NCBI GenBank assembly: GCA_032718565.1 | Contig: JAVGVS010000310.1 | Location: 1-64,000 of the forward strand | DNA length: 64,000 nucleotides | Direction of reading: 5' to 3' | Source of the DNA: Distichodus sexfasciatus | Taxonomy: Eukaryota > Chordata > Actinopteri > Characiformes > Distichodontidae | Part shown: piece after piece, positions 21,930 to 32,720 of the stretch | Position numbering within the stretch: the first letter of the stretch is position 1 | Layout of the letters: the number at the start of each line of letters is the position of its first letter | The notes under the pieces: model-generated | The model's database searches: none | Told to the model about the DNA's origin: nothing | The model's input: the letters and a program-made list of their open reading frames with translations, nothing else | Program-made: the position numbers and the translations under genes

Positions 21930-22510
21930 ACGCGAGATCGTAAGCGACTCCTCAGGGCCCGGCACTTATTTATTTCGAGGCGAATATCGGGACGTGTTCG
22001 AGTAAATGAAACACGGCTGACGGACATCAATCAGGGGGAGGGCTGTTTAAACAGTAATTACATCCACCCATTAATGAAAACTCTCTCTCTCCCCCCACAC
22101 CCTCGCTCTCTCTCTCACTCTCTCTCTCTCTTTTTCCGTGCCAGTGTTTGACAAATAACGTGTCCTTCCTCGGAGTGGTGCGCTCTTGTTTAATTTCATT
22201 ATGTAGATTTTTCAAAGCGGCCCGGCGCCGTATCTCTAAAGAACTCGCTCCGCCGCCGAGAAGTGTCAGAAGCGTCTCGCTCTGTGAATCGAACGCTGGA
22301 AAATACAAAAAAGCAAAAGGAAAAAAAAGTCAGAAGTCAATGCTTCGGCAGGAGAAAAGCTTCAAGGTTCACGTCTGGAACGCCAAGAGCGGCCCTTTCA
22401 GCCCCGAGGCCTTTTGTTGCTGTCGACTGGGGCAAAATTTGTGGAATTTTTCGGAACAGTTTTATCCTGAAGCGCGGCTCTTCACGTTACTGTTACATGG
22501 AAATGTTATT
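21930..22510. promoter_or_regulatory. Candidate regulatory block around a CT microsatellite
   Basis: On each side of the CT run at 22081-22133 there is unique CpG-retaining sequence with AT cores: AGTAATTACATCCACCCATT and TTTAATTTCATTATGTAGAT, plus AAACACGGCTGACGG. No exon is recognisable. Regulatory function is inferred. Confidence 0.3.
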
Positions 22511-22936
22511 GAGAAATAAAAGAAGCTTTTAAATCTTATGCTTGTGGAAAGAATTCAATTATTTTGTGCTCTTCTGTTTGGGTGAAGCTTTGTTTAAGCT
22601 TCTTTTTAAACGCCCGTAGTTATCTCATTTTCATGATGGCGCCTACTCTCCCAATATCAAAGAAAAAAAAATTCTAAAACTGTACATTCATCGATTTTGT
22701 TTCTTGGAAGAAAAATCTTGGGATTAAAATAAATGTAGGATTTTTATGATAGAAAAATGACTGTTTATAAAAACAATCTTAGATTTTTTTATCCTAAACA
22801 ACATGTTTCACCACAAAAATCCGAATATTTTCTGATAAAAAATGGCTGAGTAATTTGTGAAAGTTTTTACACAAGCTTCCAATTTATGAAACAGTTTGTA
22901 TTTTTTCACCAAATAAGTAAATGTTTTCTTTAATAA
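22511..22936. other. AT-rich unique sequence
   Basis: Nothing recognisable apart from mirrored AAAAATCTTGGGATT/AATCTTAGATTTTT words near 22710-22790. Confidence 0.4.
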
Positions 22937-23105
22937 TCTTTGAGTGAGTGATTATTTGTCATTGTGATCACACCACAGAACAACTCAGTGCACCACAACG
23001 AAATGTGACCTCTGCATTTCACCCATTCGTGAAGGAGCAGTGGGCAGCTAACAAGGGCAGCCCCTGGGGAGCAGTGCTTGGGGACGGTACCTTGCTCATG
23101 AATCC
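22937..23105 (-). mobile_element. SINE family S, partial, reverse strand
   Basis: The plus strand reads TTATTTGTCATTGTGATCAC, ACCACAACGAAATGTGACCT and GGGGAGCAGTGCTTGGGGAC, the reverse complement of the family S body and tail. The head is replaced by other sequence after 23105. Confidence 0.8.
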
Positions 23106-23147
23106 TCAGGATTTTTATCAAACACTACCATTCGGGCTAAGGTTCGA

Positions 23148-23380
23148 CCGATTATCAGCTGAGCCAATCATAGGGGGCAGAAATGATGCATTTTGCCGAT
23201 TATCGGTATCTGTGTTTAATTTTGACCATCACTGATGGTCAAACAGAGAGTTTTGACAGAGAGTTTCTTTATTTATTTCTTTTTTGCCTATTAGTTCCAA
23301 ATATCAGTTATCGGCCTCGTTAACTAACAATAATCGGTATCGATATCAGCCCTGATAAACCAATATCGGTCGAGCTCTAC
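23148..23380. mobile_element. Element J (GTCGACCGATATTGG ends), copy 1
   Basis: The left end GGTTCGACCGATTATCAG and the right end (reverse strand) GAGCTCGACCGATATTGG are terminal inverted repeats. The interior has GATTATCGGTATCTGTGTTT. Other J sequences occur at 30321-30365, 30803-30910 and 46655-46695. Confidence 0.6.
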
Positions 23381-23599
23381 TCCTGAGCTTGCTAATAAAC
23401 CCATTTTACCACTAGATGCAGTGTACTTATGATTAATATGAGTATGTGATGTGTAATTTGTGTATCTTGTGCATGCACTGATGCATGCAATTGATTTAAA
23501 AATATCGATACTGCCATAAATGAATTAGTAACACTGCTGCCATGACATTATTTATGATGCACTTTCATATTGATATATTGAACACAGCCCCGGTTCCAA

Positions 23600-24115
23600 C
23601 ATCAGAGCAACAGCAATCACTCTCTCTCTCTCCCTACTTCACTCACTCACTCTCTCTCTCTCTATTATTATGTCTCTTCCCGCTTCCTTCCTCCATTCTT
23701 TCCCTTTTTCTTTCTTTTGTCCTCCCTTGCTCTCCGTCCCTCCCTATCTCTCTACCCTTTCTCTCTCTCCATCTCCTTCCCACTGTCTGTTTCTCTACCC
23801 TTTGTCTCTTTCTCTCTCTCTCTGTCTCTTTCTTTATCCTTTCTCTCTCTCCACCTCCCTCTCTATCCTTTCTCTCTCTCCATCTTCCTCTTTCTATCTC
23901 TCTACTCTTTCTCTCTCCATCTCCCTCTCTTTCTATACCCTTTCTCTATCTATCTCCCCCTCTCTCTCCCTCTGTCTCAGCCCCCTCTCTCTTTCTATCC
24001 TTGCTCTCTCTCCTTATTTCTCTCTATTCTCACTACCCTATCTCTCTCCATTTCCCCTGTTTCTTCTCTTCCCTCCCTCTCCTTCTTTCTTTATACCCCC
24101 CCATGTTTCTGCCCA
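23600..24115. repeat. CT-rich tract (about 0.5 kb)
   Basis: CTCTCTCCATCTCCCTCTCT-type units repeat on the plus strand. Frames are open in all three plus phases and read Ser/Leu/Pro strings. There is no other information content. Confidence 0.9.
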
Positions 24116-24159
24116 AATGAAAATTTTGTATTTTATACTCATTTCTGTGAAAGTAGATG

Positions 24160-24779
24160 AGAATAAAAAAGGAGGAGGAGGAGGAGGAGGAGGAAGAGAA
24201 AGGATTGGAAGCCAATTAAAGCAGTAGTTTTGAATATTGACCGGTCAGTTTTACGCAGCACTGAGAAACGCTGCACTCTGCAGCTTTCAGCAAAAAACGC
24301 TTTTCACCCGGCCACAAGAACGAGAGAGGAGGAGGAGGAGGAGGAAGAGGGAGGAGGAGAAGGAGGGAGGAGGAAAAAACGCTGAGGACGACAAGATCAA
24401 ATGTGCAGCGTTTCTGGTTATCAAGCTTAATGCCTCCATTTACTCTCCATCCAGCACAGGAACGACAGAGCAGGAGGAGGACGAAGGAGGGAGGGAGGGA
24501 GGGAGGGAGGAGGAGGGAGTGGGGGATTTATTTTTGCCAGGTCAGGATAGTGGACAGATAGAGGGAAAAGAGAAGGAGAGCCAGAGAGAGAGAGAGAGAG
24601 AGAGCGAGAGCGAGAGATGGACAAAGAGAACGGGAAAACGAGATCAGGAGAGAGAAAGATAGAGAAGGAGAAAAAAGAAGATGGTTATCGAGAGGGGGTG
24701 GATAGAGAGAAAAGAGAGATAAGAAAGAAAAGACAAGAACGGAGAGACAGAGACAGAGAATGAGAGAGGGGAGAGAGGG

Positions 24780-24833
<54 letters not shown>

Positions 24834-24955
24834 AAATGAGAGAGGTGGAGAGAAAGAAAGAAATAAAGCAAAGGTGAGAGACAGTCAGAGAATGAGCGCG
24901 GGAGAGACAAAAACATAAAGAAAGAAATAGGGAGAGAAAACTCTCCTCACTTTCT
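24160..24955. repeat. GGA and GA compound tract (about 0.8 kb)
   Basis: (GGA)n near 24168-24195, GGAGGA again at 24325-24375, a GGGA run at 24487-24515, then pure GA at about 24783-24830. The strand bias is opposite to the preceding CT tract, so the two make a purine/pyrimidine mirror pair about 150 bases apart. Confidence 0.9.
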
Positions 24956-24989
24956 TTCCTCCTTCACACGCACGCAGACACAATGGGGA

Positions 24990-25470
24990 ACTTAAAGTCT
25001 TGACATCACTCAGGTCAGTTCACTTTAGACAAGTGACAAATGTGGGGGGATGTACCACCTTATTAAAGCAGATAAACGAGTGTGTTCTCGGCGCTCCTGC
25101 GCTTCACTCGGAGCTCGTCGCCGTTAATTCGTTTCCTCGCAACGTTATTAAATTATCAGAAATTAGCCCATATTTAAGCGCACTCCCTGGAGCACTTTGC
25201 GGAACTTCGCGGCGCTCCCTAAACGAGCCGCGGTAAATAAATAAATGCTAATTTGGAGGCTGAGTTATGGTTAGGTGTAAGCGAGCATCTGTTAACATTT
25301 GCGCAGCGTTTATTAGAGATGCGGCGCTCCGTCGACCGCGATTAATCACAGCCCCCGCGCACCGCCACGTGCACTCGCTCGAGCTGCGAGCCGCTTCTCC
25401 GCCGGAAGACGTCAGGTCGAGGCGCGACGGCGTCACTCCGACAGTCACGGCGAAGAGGCGTCGGGGTGTG
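24990..25470. promoter_or_regulatory. GC-rich candidate regulatory block
   Basis: Repeat-free sequence with many CpGs and AT cores (CGTTATTAAATTATCAGAAA, CGATTAATCACAGC, CCGTTAATTCG). It is bracketed by simple repeats. Both strands are open for up to 99 codons, as GC-rich DNA often is, with no family match. Confidence 0.35.
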
Positions 25471-25744
25471 TGCTGAAAAAACCTCGCCTTCATGTCCCAT
25501 GTCGATTTAATCAGTTCGAGCAGAGTGTAAACCCCACGTTTCGCCACGATACAAAGTTATATCTGTTCAAAGGACAACAGTTCGACATCCACCGGTGTCA
25601 CAAAATCTGCTACGATACGAATTCGGTTCAACTTCGGATAATTAAAAATATTAAACATGACAGTAATAATTACACACTATTTAAGTAAAAGTATCTTTAC
25701 AATAATTTTATTATAAACATTACATAATATACATCATTCAAATA

Positions 25745-25822
25745 GGGAATGCAGAGAGAGAGGCAGAGAGAGAGAGAGAATAAGACAGGGGCAAAGAGAG
25801 AAAGACGCAAAGCAAGAGAGTG

Positions 25823-25884
<62 letters not shown>

Positions 25885-25909
25885 TGAGATGGGGCAAAAA
25901 AGAGAGGCA

Positions 25910-25949
<40 letters not shown>

Positions 25950-26081
25950 CAGAGAGAGAGGGAGAGAGACAGAGAGCGAGAGAGAGAATGAGACAGGGAC
26001 AAAGAGAGAATGAGGCAAAGCAAGAGAGTGAAGAGGCGAGAGAGGGAGAGATAATGAGATGGGGCAAAAAAGAGAGGCAAG

Positions 26082-26114
<33 letters not shown>

Positions 26115-26215
26115 AGAGAGAGAGAGAGAGATAATAAGACGGGCAAAGAACGAGAAAAAAGGTGAGAGAGAGAAAAGGAGGGAGAGAGAGAGAAGAAGAA
26201 GAAGAAGAAATAAGC
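25745..26215. repeat. GA tract with higher-order units
   Basis: Beyond plain GA, longer words repeat: GCAAAGCAAGAGAGTGAAGA occurs near 25808 and 26016 (about 208 bases apart), and GATAATGAGATGGGGCAAAA near 25881 and 26050 (169 apart). The tract therefore grew by duplication of 170-210-base blocks as well as by slippage. Confidence 0.85.
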
Positions 26216-26879
26216 TGGGTTTATGACACTGCAAGAGAAGAAAGCAAGAGCGTCCTCATCCTCCATCCCTCTATCCCTCATACACAGACACGTCGGTGAA
26301 CAATATGAACTATTTTTAAAAGATCTAATATTTATCGCAATTAAAAACATACATAATAATCTAAATAAATGAATAAAATGAAATAAACCAAATTGTAAAC
26401 TCAAAAGTAAAGCAGTAAAGAGTACAATGTAATTTTTGCAAACTCCATAGTCTGCCCATTCCGTTCTGTCCAAAACCATCATTGGTATATATCTGTGGCA
26501 TTTGCCATCATATTCATTTTAATATTGTATCGATCACAGTAATTTCTCTTCAATTCAGAATGATTTAATTGTGTTTTAAAAACAATTAAACAGAGTCGAC
26601 TAGAGGTGTAACGATATATCGTTCTTCATCAATACATCGATTCATCAATTAATCAGCCTAGCATCCATCCAAAACGAAAACATTAAGCAGACATCATACA
26701 TACTGTAACGCCACTTTATATGGAATGAGAGAAGAAGGACTCATCCACCAACCATTCTTAAGTAGAAATGTATTCTTAAATCACGTTTTTAATGGAGATT
26801 CTGACATTCACCAATGTTTTCTTTTTGGGATTTGATCTTAGATAAGAGAATGCACAAACACTGAACCGTATTGTGATAA
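26216..26879. other. AT-rich sequence with a transposon-end fragment
   Basis: AGAGGTGTAACGATATATCG followed by ATCAATACATCGATTCATCA (26603-26650) resembles the end of a hAT-like element. The remainder is unassigned. Confidence 0.35.
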
Positions 26880-27185
26880 AACTTGTGATTTACATTTCCA
26901 GTAGAAACCCAGCGAAGGCTGGAAATTTCGATGTGAGTGAGGAGAGACGGAGCAACGATTCGGATAAGCTCGAGCATTCCAACAATAAGGCATTGTCTCC
27001 AAGATCACGGATTTTAGCTTCCCACTCACATGCTAATGCCGCATACACGACTCCGCATTCATCCACAAGTAGATCCATCTCTTCTTCCCTCATCTCTCTC
27101 TTTTTATTGTCTCATCCCTTAAAGTACAGTGCAGCGAGGGAGACGAGGCTTGCCCCAGAAAACGCTTGAAAAACAAGGCTAATCC
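26880..27185. promoter_or_regulatory. Candidate regulatory block
   Basis: Balanced unique sequence with GACGGAGCAACGATTCGGAT, CACTCACATGCTAATGCCGC and a CTTTTTATTGTCTCATC end, free of repeats. Both strands are open over about 65-98 codons without recognisable motifs. Confidence 0.25.
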
Positions 27186-28375
27186 AACGTGAGCATCCAC
27201 CATCGTGCAAAAAAAAAAAAGAAGTCTGCGTTTTTATCTGCTTCTAATCTCAATATTTGTTTTTGTTTTATAGCTAGCCTACTTTTGCAAACTGGGAAAA
27301 AAAAGATCGGCGCTCTCGCAAATCTGGGACTTTTCCAACAACAACAACAACAACACTGATTGTACTATCGATGAAGGCAGGGAACACAGACAGACAGAAA
27401 AGAAAAAGCGGGAGAAAAAAAGGCTGGAACACTGGCGCCCCCCTGTGGCCTGGAGGAGCCTGGTCCAGGATAAAAAAAAACACAAAACGTCTTTCTTTAT
27501 TTATTCTGCAGGAAAAAAAAGGGTTTCAGTTCCATATCAAACCCTCCCATAAAAAAATAAGTGGGAAAAGGATGGGAAAGAACAAGAGCGAGCATGAGGA
27601 AGACAAGGAAGAAAAAAGATAAGAAGTGTGTCACGCGCCGGCGTTCGCATTGCGACGAGTTTCTTAACAGCTGTTAAAATTCCATTTAAACGAAGCAGCG
27701 ACGGAGAAACAGAGAAGGGCGGCGGTGGCGAAGCATCAGGGGAGAAAACGGAAAGATGGAGAGCGATAGAGCGTGAGACGGGAGTTGGCGCTTTCCGGCA
27801 AGAGACGGAGAGCTGGGAAAAGGGGGAAGGGAGGAGAAATCTCAGCAGTTTCTCTGTTTGATTCAGGGACGAAAAAGTCAAACTTCGTCCTCATTAAGGC
27901 TGGGGATCGCCATGTAATTTCCAAATCTAAATAAATTGATAAAACGAAATGATGATAAAAATACTAAATAATTTGCTGGCTCACATTATTTTGTTTACAT
28001 GCGCTGTATGAATGTAGAGCTAGAACGATAAATCGATGTATCAGTACTAATGTCAAAGTCAAAGTAAACTTTATCAAGCCTGAACCTGAACTCCATGACA
28101 CCAATTACCTTGGATGACAGTGATGCAGCATCCGTCACGGCAACCTGGTCGGCTTTTCCAGTTTATATTTAGTTTCCGACCCTTTGTTTTTTGAACCTTT
28201 TTCCAGATTTTGAACCGTTTCCCTTCCTCCGCCCCTAGAAACAAGGAGGCGTCCTCACAGGACCCCACCAACCCGCCCCCAGGCCGACACCCCTTCCGCT
28301 CCCACATCAAACAGGCTCTCGACTTCAGACAAAAGGGGGCGGGAGAAAAGAGAGAGGCAGAGAGAGAGCGAGGGG
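27186..28375. other. Unique and simple-repeat mixture, no gene recognised
   Basis: Contains an AAC run (27340-27355), A-rich stretches, a CpG-containing stretch (27625-27900) and a retroelement-tail remnant on the minus strand (28045-28075). The minus-strand frame 27537-27881 is Ser/Pro-rich without motifs. Confidence 0.3.
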
Positions 28376-28379
28376 GAAT

Positions 28380-29030
28380 GTGGCGGGCTAATCAGCATAT
28401 TAAAGTCAACGCTAGAACCATATGTTAATTATGCAAATGATTCATTCTAATCAGCTAGAACCATGTAACGAGTTACGAGGGAAAAAGCCAACGTTGGGAG
28501 TTATCAAAAACGTCATTAATATTCATCCGGCCGGCTCGGGCTTGGCCTGCCGTCGCCACCGCCGCCGCAGCCACCGCCGACGCGCCCGTCCGCACAGATG
28601 AATTAATAGTTTGATGAGGGATGAAAGTGCTGGAGGTGGTGTTTTGCGGGGAGCCATCTGTCTTACTTTGAATCCTCTCCAGGTCGGATGCGAAAGAGAG
28701 GGATTCGGTGCTAGCCGGAAAGGAGGGAGAGAGAGAGAGAGTGAGAGCGGGAGAGGGAGGAACGGAGGGAAACGACGGTGATACAGGTGAAGAGATGGGT
28801 CGGAGGAAAATGGGAAATAAAAACGAGTGACGGGGCGAAGACGTGCTCATTACCGTCCCCCAAAAATTATTCATGGAAATATGCCGCACATCTAAATATG
28901 ATTAGCTGCCACGCTATAAATATCGAGAGCGTCAGCGCTTCGCCCCGCGTTTATTTAGCAAAGCCACTTATATGTGTGGGGCTATGAATATGATTACATT
29001 AGCGAAAAGGGGCCAGGTTGGGGAATCGTG
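28380..29030. promoter_or_regulatory. Strong candidate developmental enhancer
   Basis: An AT-rich core contains a POU octamer ATGCAAAT (28431-28438) directly after ATGTTAATT. GCTAGAACCAT occurs twice (28411-28421 and 28454-28464) and CTAATCAG twice (28388-28395 and 28448-28455). A CpG-rich stretch with CCGCCGC triplets follows, then another AT-rich core (TAAATATGATTAGCTGCC, GCTATGAATATGATTACATT) at 28890-29000. This mosaic is what vertebrate developmental conserved non-coding elements look like. No splice or coding signal competes. Confidence 0.45.
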
Positions 29031-29284
29031 CGAGGAAAAAATGCTCTGGGGTTTAGAAAAGAAAACGCTGTTTTATATTGAAACCGCTGCTCATGGTTAT
29101 GACAAAGAAGGTACGGTACTTTGCAAAAGTTCTTCTAAGAAACTTTGGGAAGTATTTTGGCAAGGAGTAGAAGATAACGCAGAGGAAAGGAAAGATGTTG
29201 TGACGAAACACACTCCAGGGGCTGGCAGTCAGGCCTTCTTAGTACTCTTGGTACCCCCCAGGATAAAAGAAACAAGGAAGCATT

Positions 29285-29632
29285 GTTGAAACTAATAGTA
29301 CCAAAAGAAGGATTTAAAAGGCAGCGCCAGAAATCTACTATTAGTACCAGTAGGTTTCTCTTTTGATACTAAGCACCAAAGGAAGGATTTAAAAGGCAGC
29401 CAGAAATCTGCTTTGGTTCTATTAGTACCAGGTACTAGTACTATTAGTACCAGTAGGTTTCTCCTTTGGTACTTAGTATCAAAAGAATGATTTAAAACGC
29501 AGAGCGAGAAATCTACTTTGGTACTATTAGTACCATGTACTAGTACTATTAGTACCAGTAGGTTTCTCTTTTGGTACTTAGTGCCAAAGGAAGGATTCAA
29601 AGGGCGGAGCCAGAAATCTGCTTTGGTACTGC
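29285..29632. repeat. Tandem array K, unit about 103 bp, four units
   Basis: The anchor GGATTTAAAAGGCAG and its variants occur at about 29311, 29384, 29487 and 29589, giving spacings of 73, 103 and 102. Each unit contains AGAAATCTGCTTTGGTACTA, GTACTAGTACTATTAGTACC and GTAGGTTTCTCTTTTGGTAC. The GGTACTATTAGTACC words are near-palindromic. The first unit lacks about 30 bases. Confidence 0.85.
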
Positions 29633-30300
29633 CCAGCCAGGCCAGCTCCAACTGGACCTCTCATCTGTGCTGACCGGTCCTGCCCAACACAAAAGAACCC
29701 TTTGTCTTCCATTTGTGTCCCAAACTTCAGCACCATCCGGGCAGCAGCACCAGCACCACAGCAGTGGAAAAGGGCTAATGGTCTACTACGTTTCATAAAT
29801 GTAAACATACAGCTCAGCCCTCCAAAATACACGACCTATGACCTCATTTAGTCGTTCAAAGGCGTTGCACCAGAAGCAATTTTCTCTCTTAGAAGTCTGC
29901 AAAACGGCAAGCAAAGTTGACGGCGGCATTGAGAGACGACAGAGGCCCATGCCGGCGAAGGAGCAGGAGTCTCAGATTAGAATCACTCTATGAGAAAGGG
30001 GAACCCCGACTCACACCCTAACTGAGTTCTGACGGGTCCAGCAGCCTGGTGTTGAAGGTTCTGCCTGATCGCTTGTGAAAAAACGTTACATTCACCATGT
30101 TATTCTCAAATCTAAGTTCAAACATTATACCTTTGCTTAGGCTGAGAAATCATTCCTCCAGCAGTGGGAAGACATCCCGGAGAGGGCTGTGCGCGACTGC
30201 CGGGTGAGATTAAAGCCCGTTTTTGTGCCGTTTGATAGGGAGTTCCACACAGTTTGGAGTTTTGGGAAAGTTCAGGTGGACTCCTGGTTTACAGATTTGC

Positions 30301-30910
30301 AAACATAACACTTCTGAGTAGAGGTCGACCGATATTGGTTTATCAGGGCCGATATTGATACTGAAACTTAGTACCAAAGGAAGGATTTAAACGGCAGAGC
30401 AAGAAATCTAATACTAGTACCAGTAGGTAGGGCCAGTTGGTGGCATAATGGTTGAGCGCTCACCGCGTGACTAGAAGGTTGCCGGTTTGAAGTACAGACC
30501 GCAAAAGATACCACTGAGGTACTCATAAACAAGGTACCGTCCCCAAGCACTGTTCCCCAGTCACTGCCCATGTTAGCTGCCCAGTGCTCCTTCAGGGATA
30601 GGTCAAATGCAGCGGTCACATTTCGTTGTGGTGCGCAGTGTGCTGTGCTGTGTTCATAATGACAAATAATCACTCACTTTTACTGAGTTTCTGGTACCAA
30701 GTACCAAGGAGTTAAAAGGCAGAGTCAGAAAACTGCTTTGGTATTATTAGTACCAGGTACTAGTACTATTAGTACCAGTAGGTTTCAAACATAACACTTC
30801 AGACTAAAGGTCGACCAAGCTTGTTTTTTTCAGGGCCGATATCGATACTGATTATTGCTTGTTACTAGGGCTGATAACCAATATTTGGAATCGATATGCA
30901 AAAAAAGAGA
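30301..30910. repeat. Composite of J fragments, K units and a SINE
   Basis: A J-type end (AGAGGTCGACCGATATTGG, 30321) is followed by one K unit, a complete SINE, another K unit (30684-30784), then a second J start at 30803 (AAAGGTCGACCAAGC). Both J starts are preceded by CAAACATAACACTTC (30300 and 30785), so a segment of about 485 bases was duplicated or the same target was hit twice. Confidence 0.65.
30432..30685 (+). mobile_element. SINE family S inserted in a K array
   Basis: The head GGGCCAGTTGGTGGCATAAT is followed by the body ACTGAGGTACTCATAAACAA, CAAGCACTGTTCCCCAGTCA and GCTGCCCAGTGCTCCTTCAG and the tail CATAATGACAAATAATCACT. K-unit sequence lies directly on both sides, showing that the SINE landed after the array formed. 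Confidence 0.8.
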
Positions 30911-31807
30911 AAGGGAAATCTGTCAAAATTTTACATTTTACAAACACCAACACAAAATAAATAGCTTTAAATAACTGCTGTTTATTAATAAATACATTAT
31001 TGAAATTTCGCATTAAACAATATTAATTAATTAATATTAATTAATTATATTTGTAAGTAAATAAATAAACAAACAAAATAAATAAATAAATACATGAATA
31101 AATAGTTCTACTTTCTCTTTCTGTCCATAAAAAAGAGATTAAAAAGGTAAAAATAATACAAAGGTGGATAAATAAATACATAACAAAATAGATAAATAAA
31201 ACTACTGTTGATAAATATACGTGATGAGATAAAATTAGTTTTTACACAACAGATTTTTAACATCTACGCACTGTAAGAATATGCACCAATCTCAGAAGCC
31301 TTAAATGCAAGACTTAAGCAATGATACAGATCACCAATTGCCCACTGCGGTGGACGGGGAAGAACTCAAACTGAGTGTTTCTCCATTGTTGTCCGGATTA
31401 ATTGTTCTGTCGGGGCTGAAACTCGCTGACAGAGGATCTGGGTTTTAGGGTTCATTGTTTTTTTTTTCACCACACCATCAATGCAGCTTTTTTTCCACAT
31501 TCAAAACAATGTGGTGTGAGATTTGGAGTTTAAAAATAGATTAAAGGGATCAAATTTTAGCGATAAGGCGGAACCTCGGCTGGAGAGATAATGGCTTCAT
31601 GAGGACGACCTATCTACTCTTCATCTGTAATCTCTACGCTGGAATTTCCTTCTGCAGATGCCATTTCATGCTCATTTTTTTCCCCCAGAGTATGTATGTG
31701 TGTGAACTGAGGGTTAAATACTCTGGTCAGATCTGAGGATCTGATGACGTGTAGCATGTATGTATGAATGTATGTACAGTATGTATGTATGTATATAGTA
31801 TATATAG
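30911..31807. other. AT-rich sequence, with AAATA simple repeat
   Basis: AATAAATA-type repeats at 31045-31100 and TTAATTAATATTAATTAATT near 31021-31045. From about 31320 to 31700 there is ordinary unique sequence. No gene. Confidence 0.4.
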
Positions 31808-32043
31808 TAATGCTGGGCGATATGGTCTAAAAGTAATATCACGATATTTTTAAGGTATATCACGATACACAATATATATCTCGTAGAGGTGTAGCCGATC
31901 CGATATGTGGATCGGTATCGGTCCGATAATGGGCTCAAACAGCTGGATCGGGTATCAGTGGAATTGGGCCGTTCTATGCAGCCGATCTGTAAATGCATAT
32001 ACAATCAATTTGTTATGCACGAGAAATCGCACTGTGGTAAAGT

Positions 32044-32720
32044 AGAGTTGAAACGATTGTTCCAATTACTTGAATAATTCTATTACAAAAAAATGTTTGA
32101 GGCAATTTTTCTAGAATCGAAGCTTTGTTTAATTCATTTTACTCGCTAGAGCACCTCCGCGTGTATTTCGCACAGAGGCTTAATAGTGACACACAACGTT
32201 TTCAGTGGCGCGATCAAGACAAGACCTGATCCCTCTGTATGTGAAAGTATTTGTGAGATGTTCCGTGCACTAAGACAGAAGTAAATGCATAAAAATGCAT
32301 TAATGACATTTTCGCGATGCCAACACCTGCACGCGCATGAGCGCTGCTGCTCGCTAGAACGATTTTCCATCGTTTATTCTGGAACGTGCGCCCCGGAGCC
32401 GCGTCACAATGAAGCGCTGGGCACGCGTTCCAGAATGAACGATGGAAAATCGTTTTAGCGAGTAACGGCGCTCATGCGCGTGGTCATTAACACAGCGCGC
32501 ATGTTTACATCGAGAAAATGTCATTTATGCGTTTTTATGCATTTACTTCTGTTTTAGTGCATGGAAGAGGATTGTGGGAAATGTAGTTCTCTGCAAAAGC
32601 AGCTCTTTTTATAGGCCAAATTGGTTCAAAATGACAAACTTCAGTATTTTATTTTCAATTGATCAATTTTTTTTTTCAATTTTATAATGTTATAGTGTAA
32701 TCAATAAGAAAGAAGAAATA
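32044..32720. mobile_element. Element D inserted in element C
   Basis: It starts TAGAGTTGAAACGATTGTTC and shares CTCGCTAGAGCAC-, GTTTTCAGTGGCGCGATC- and ATTGTGGGAAATGTAGTT-type sequence with the second D copy at 39497-40691. The right boundary is approximate: C-type sequence (ATGTCTAAATGAACAATT onwards) resumes after about 32720. Confidence 0.65.
32265..32562. repeat. Large inverted repeat, arms about 130 bp
   Basis: The left arm 32265-32392 and right arm 32419-32562 are reverse complements with few mismatches: GACAGAAGTAAATGCATAAA pairs with the right arm, as does ACGATTTTCCATCGTTTATT. The loop is about 26 bases. The arms can fold into a long hairpin, the shape of a foldback or MITE-like module inside element D. 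Confidence 0.85.

Noticed and set aside
25697..26482. 261-codon minus-strand frame with a hydrophobic N-terminus
   Set aside because: Most of it is a GA/CT tract, and the non-repeat N-terminal part shows no conserved motif or splice context.
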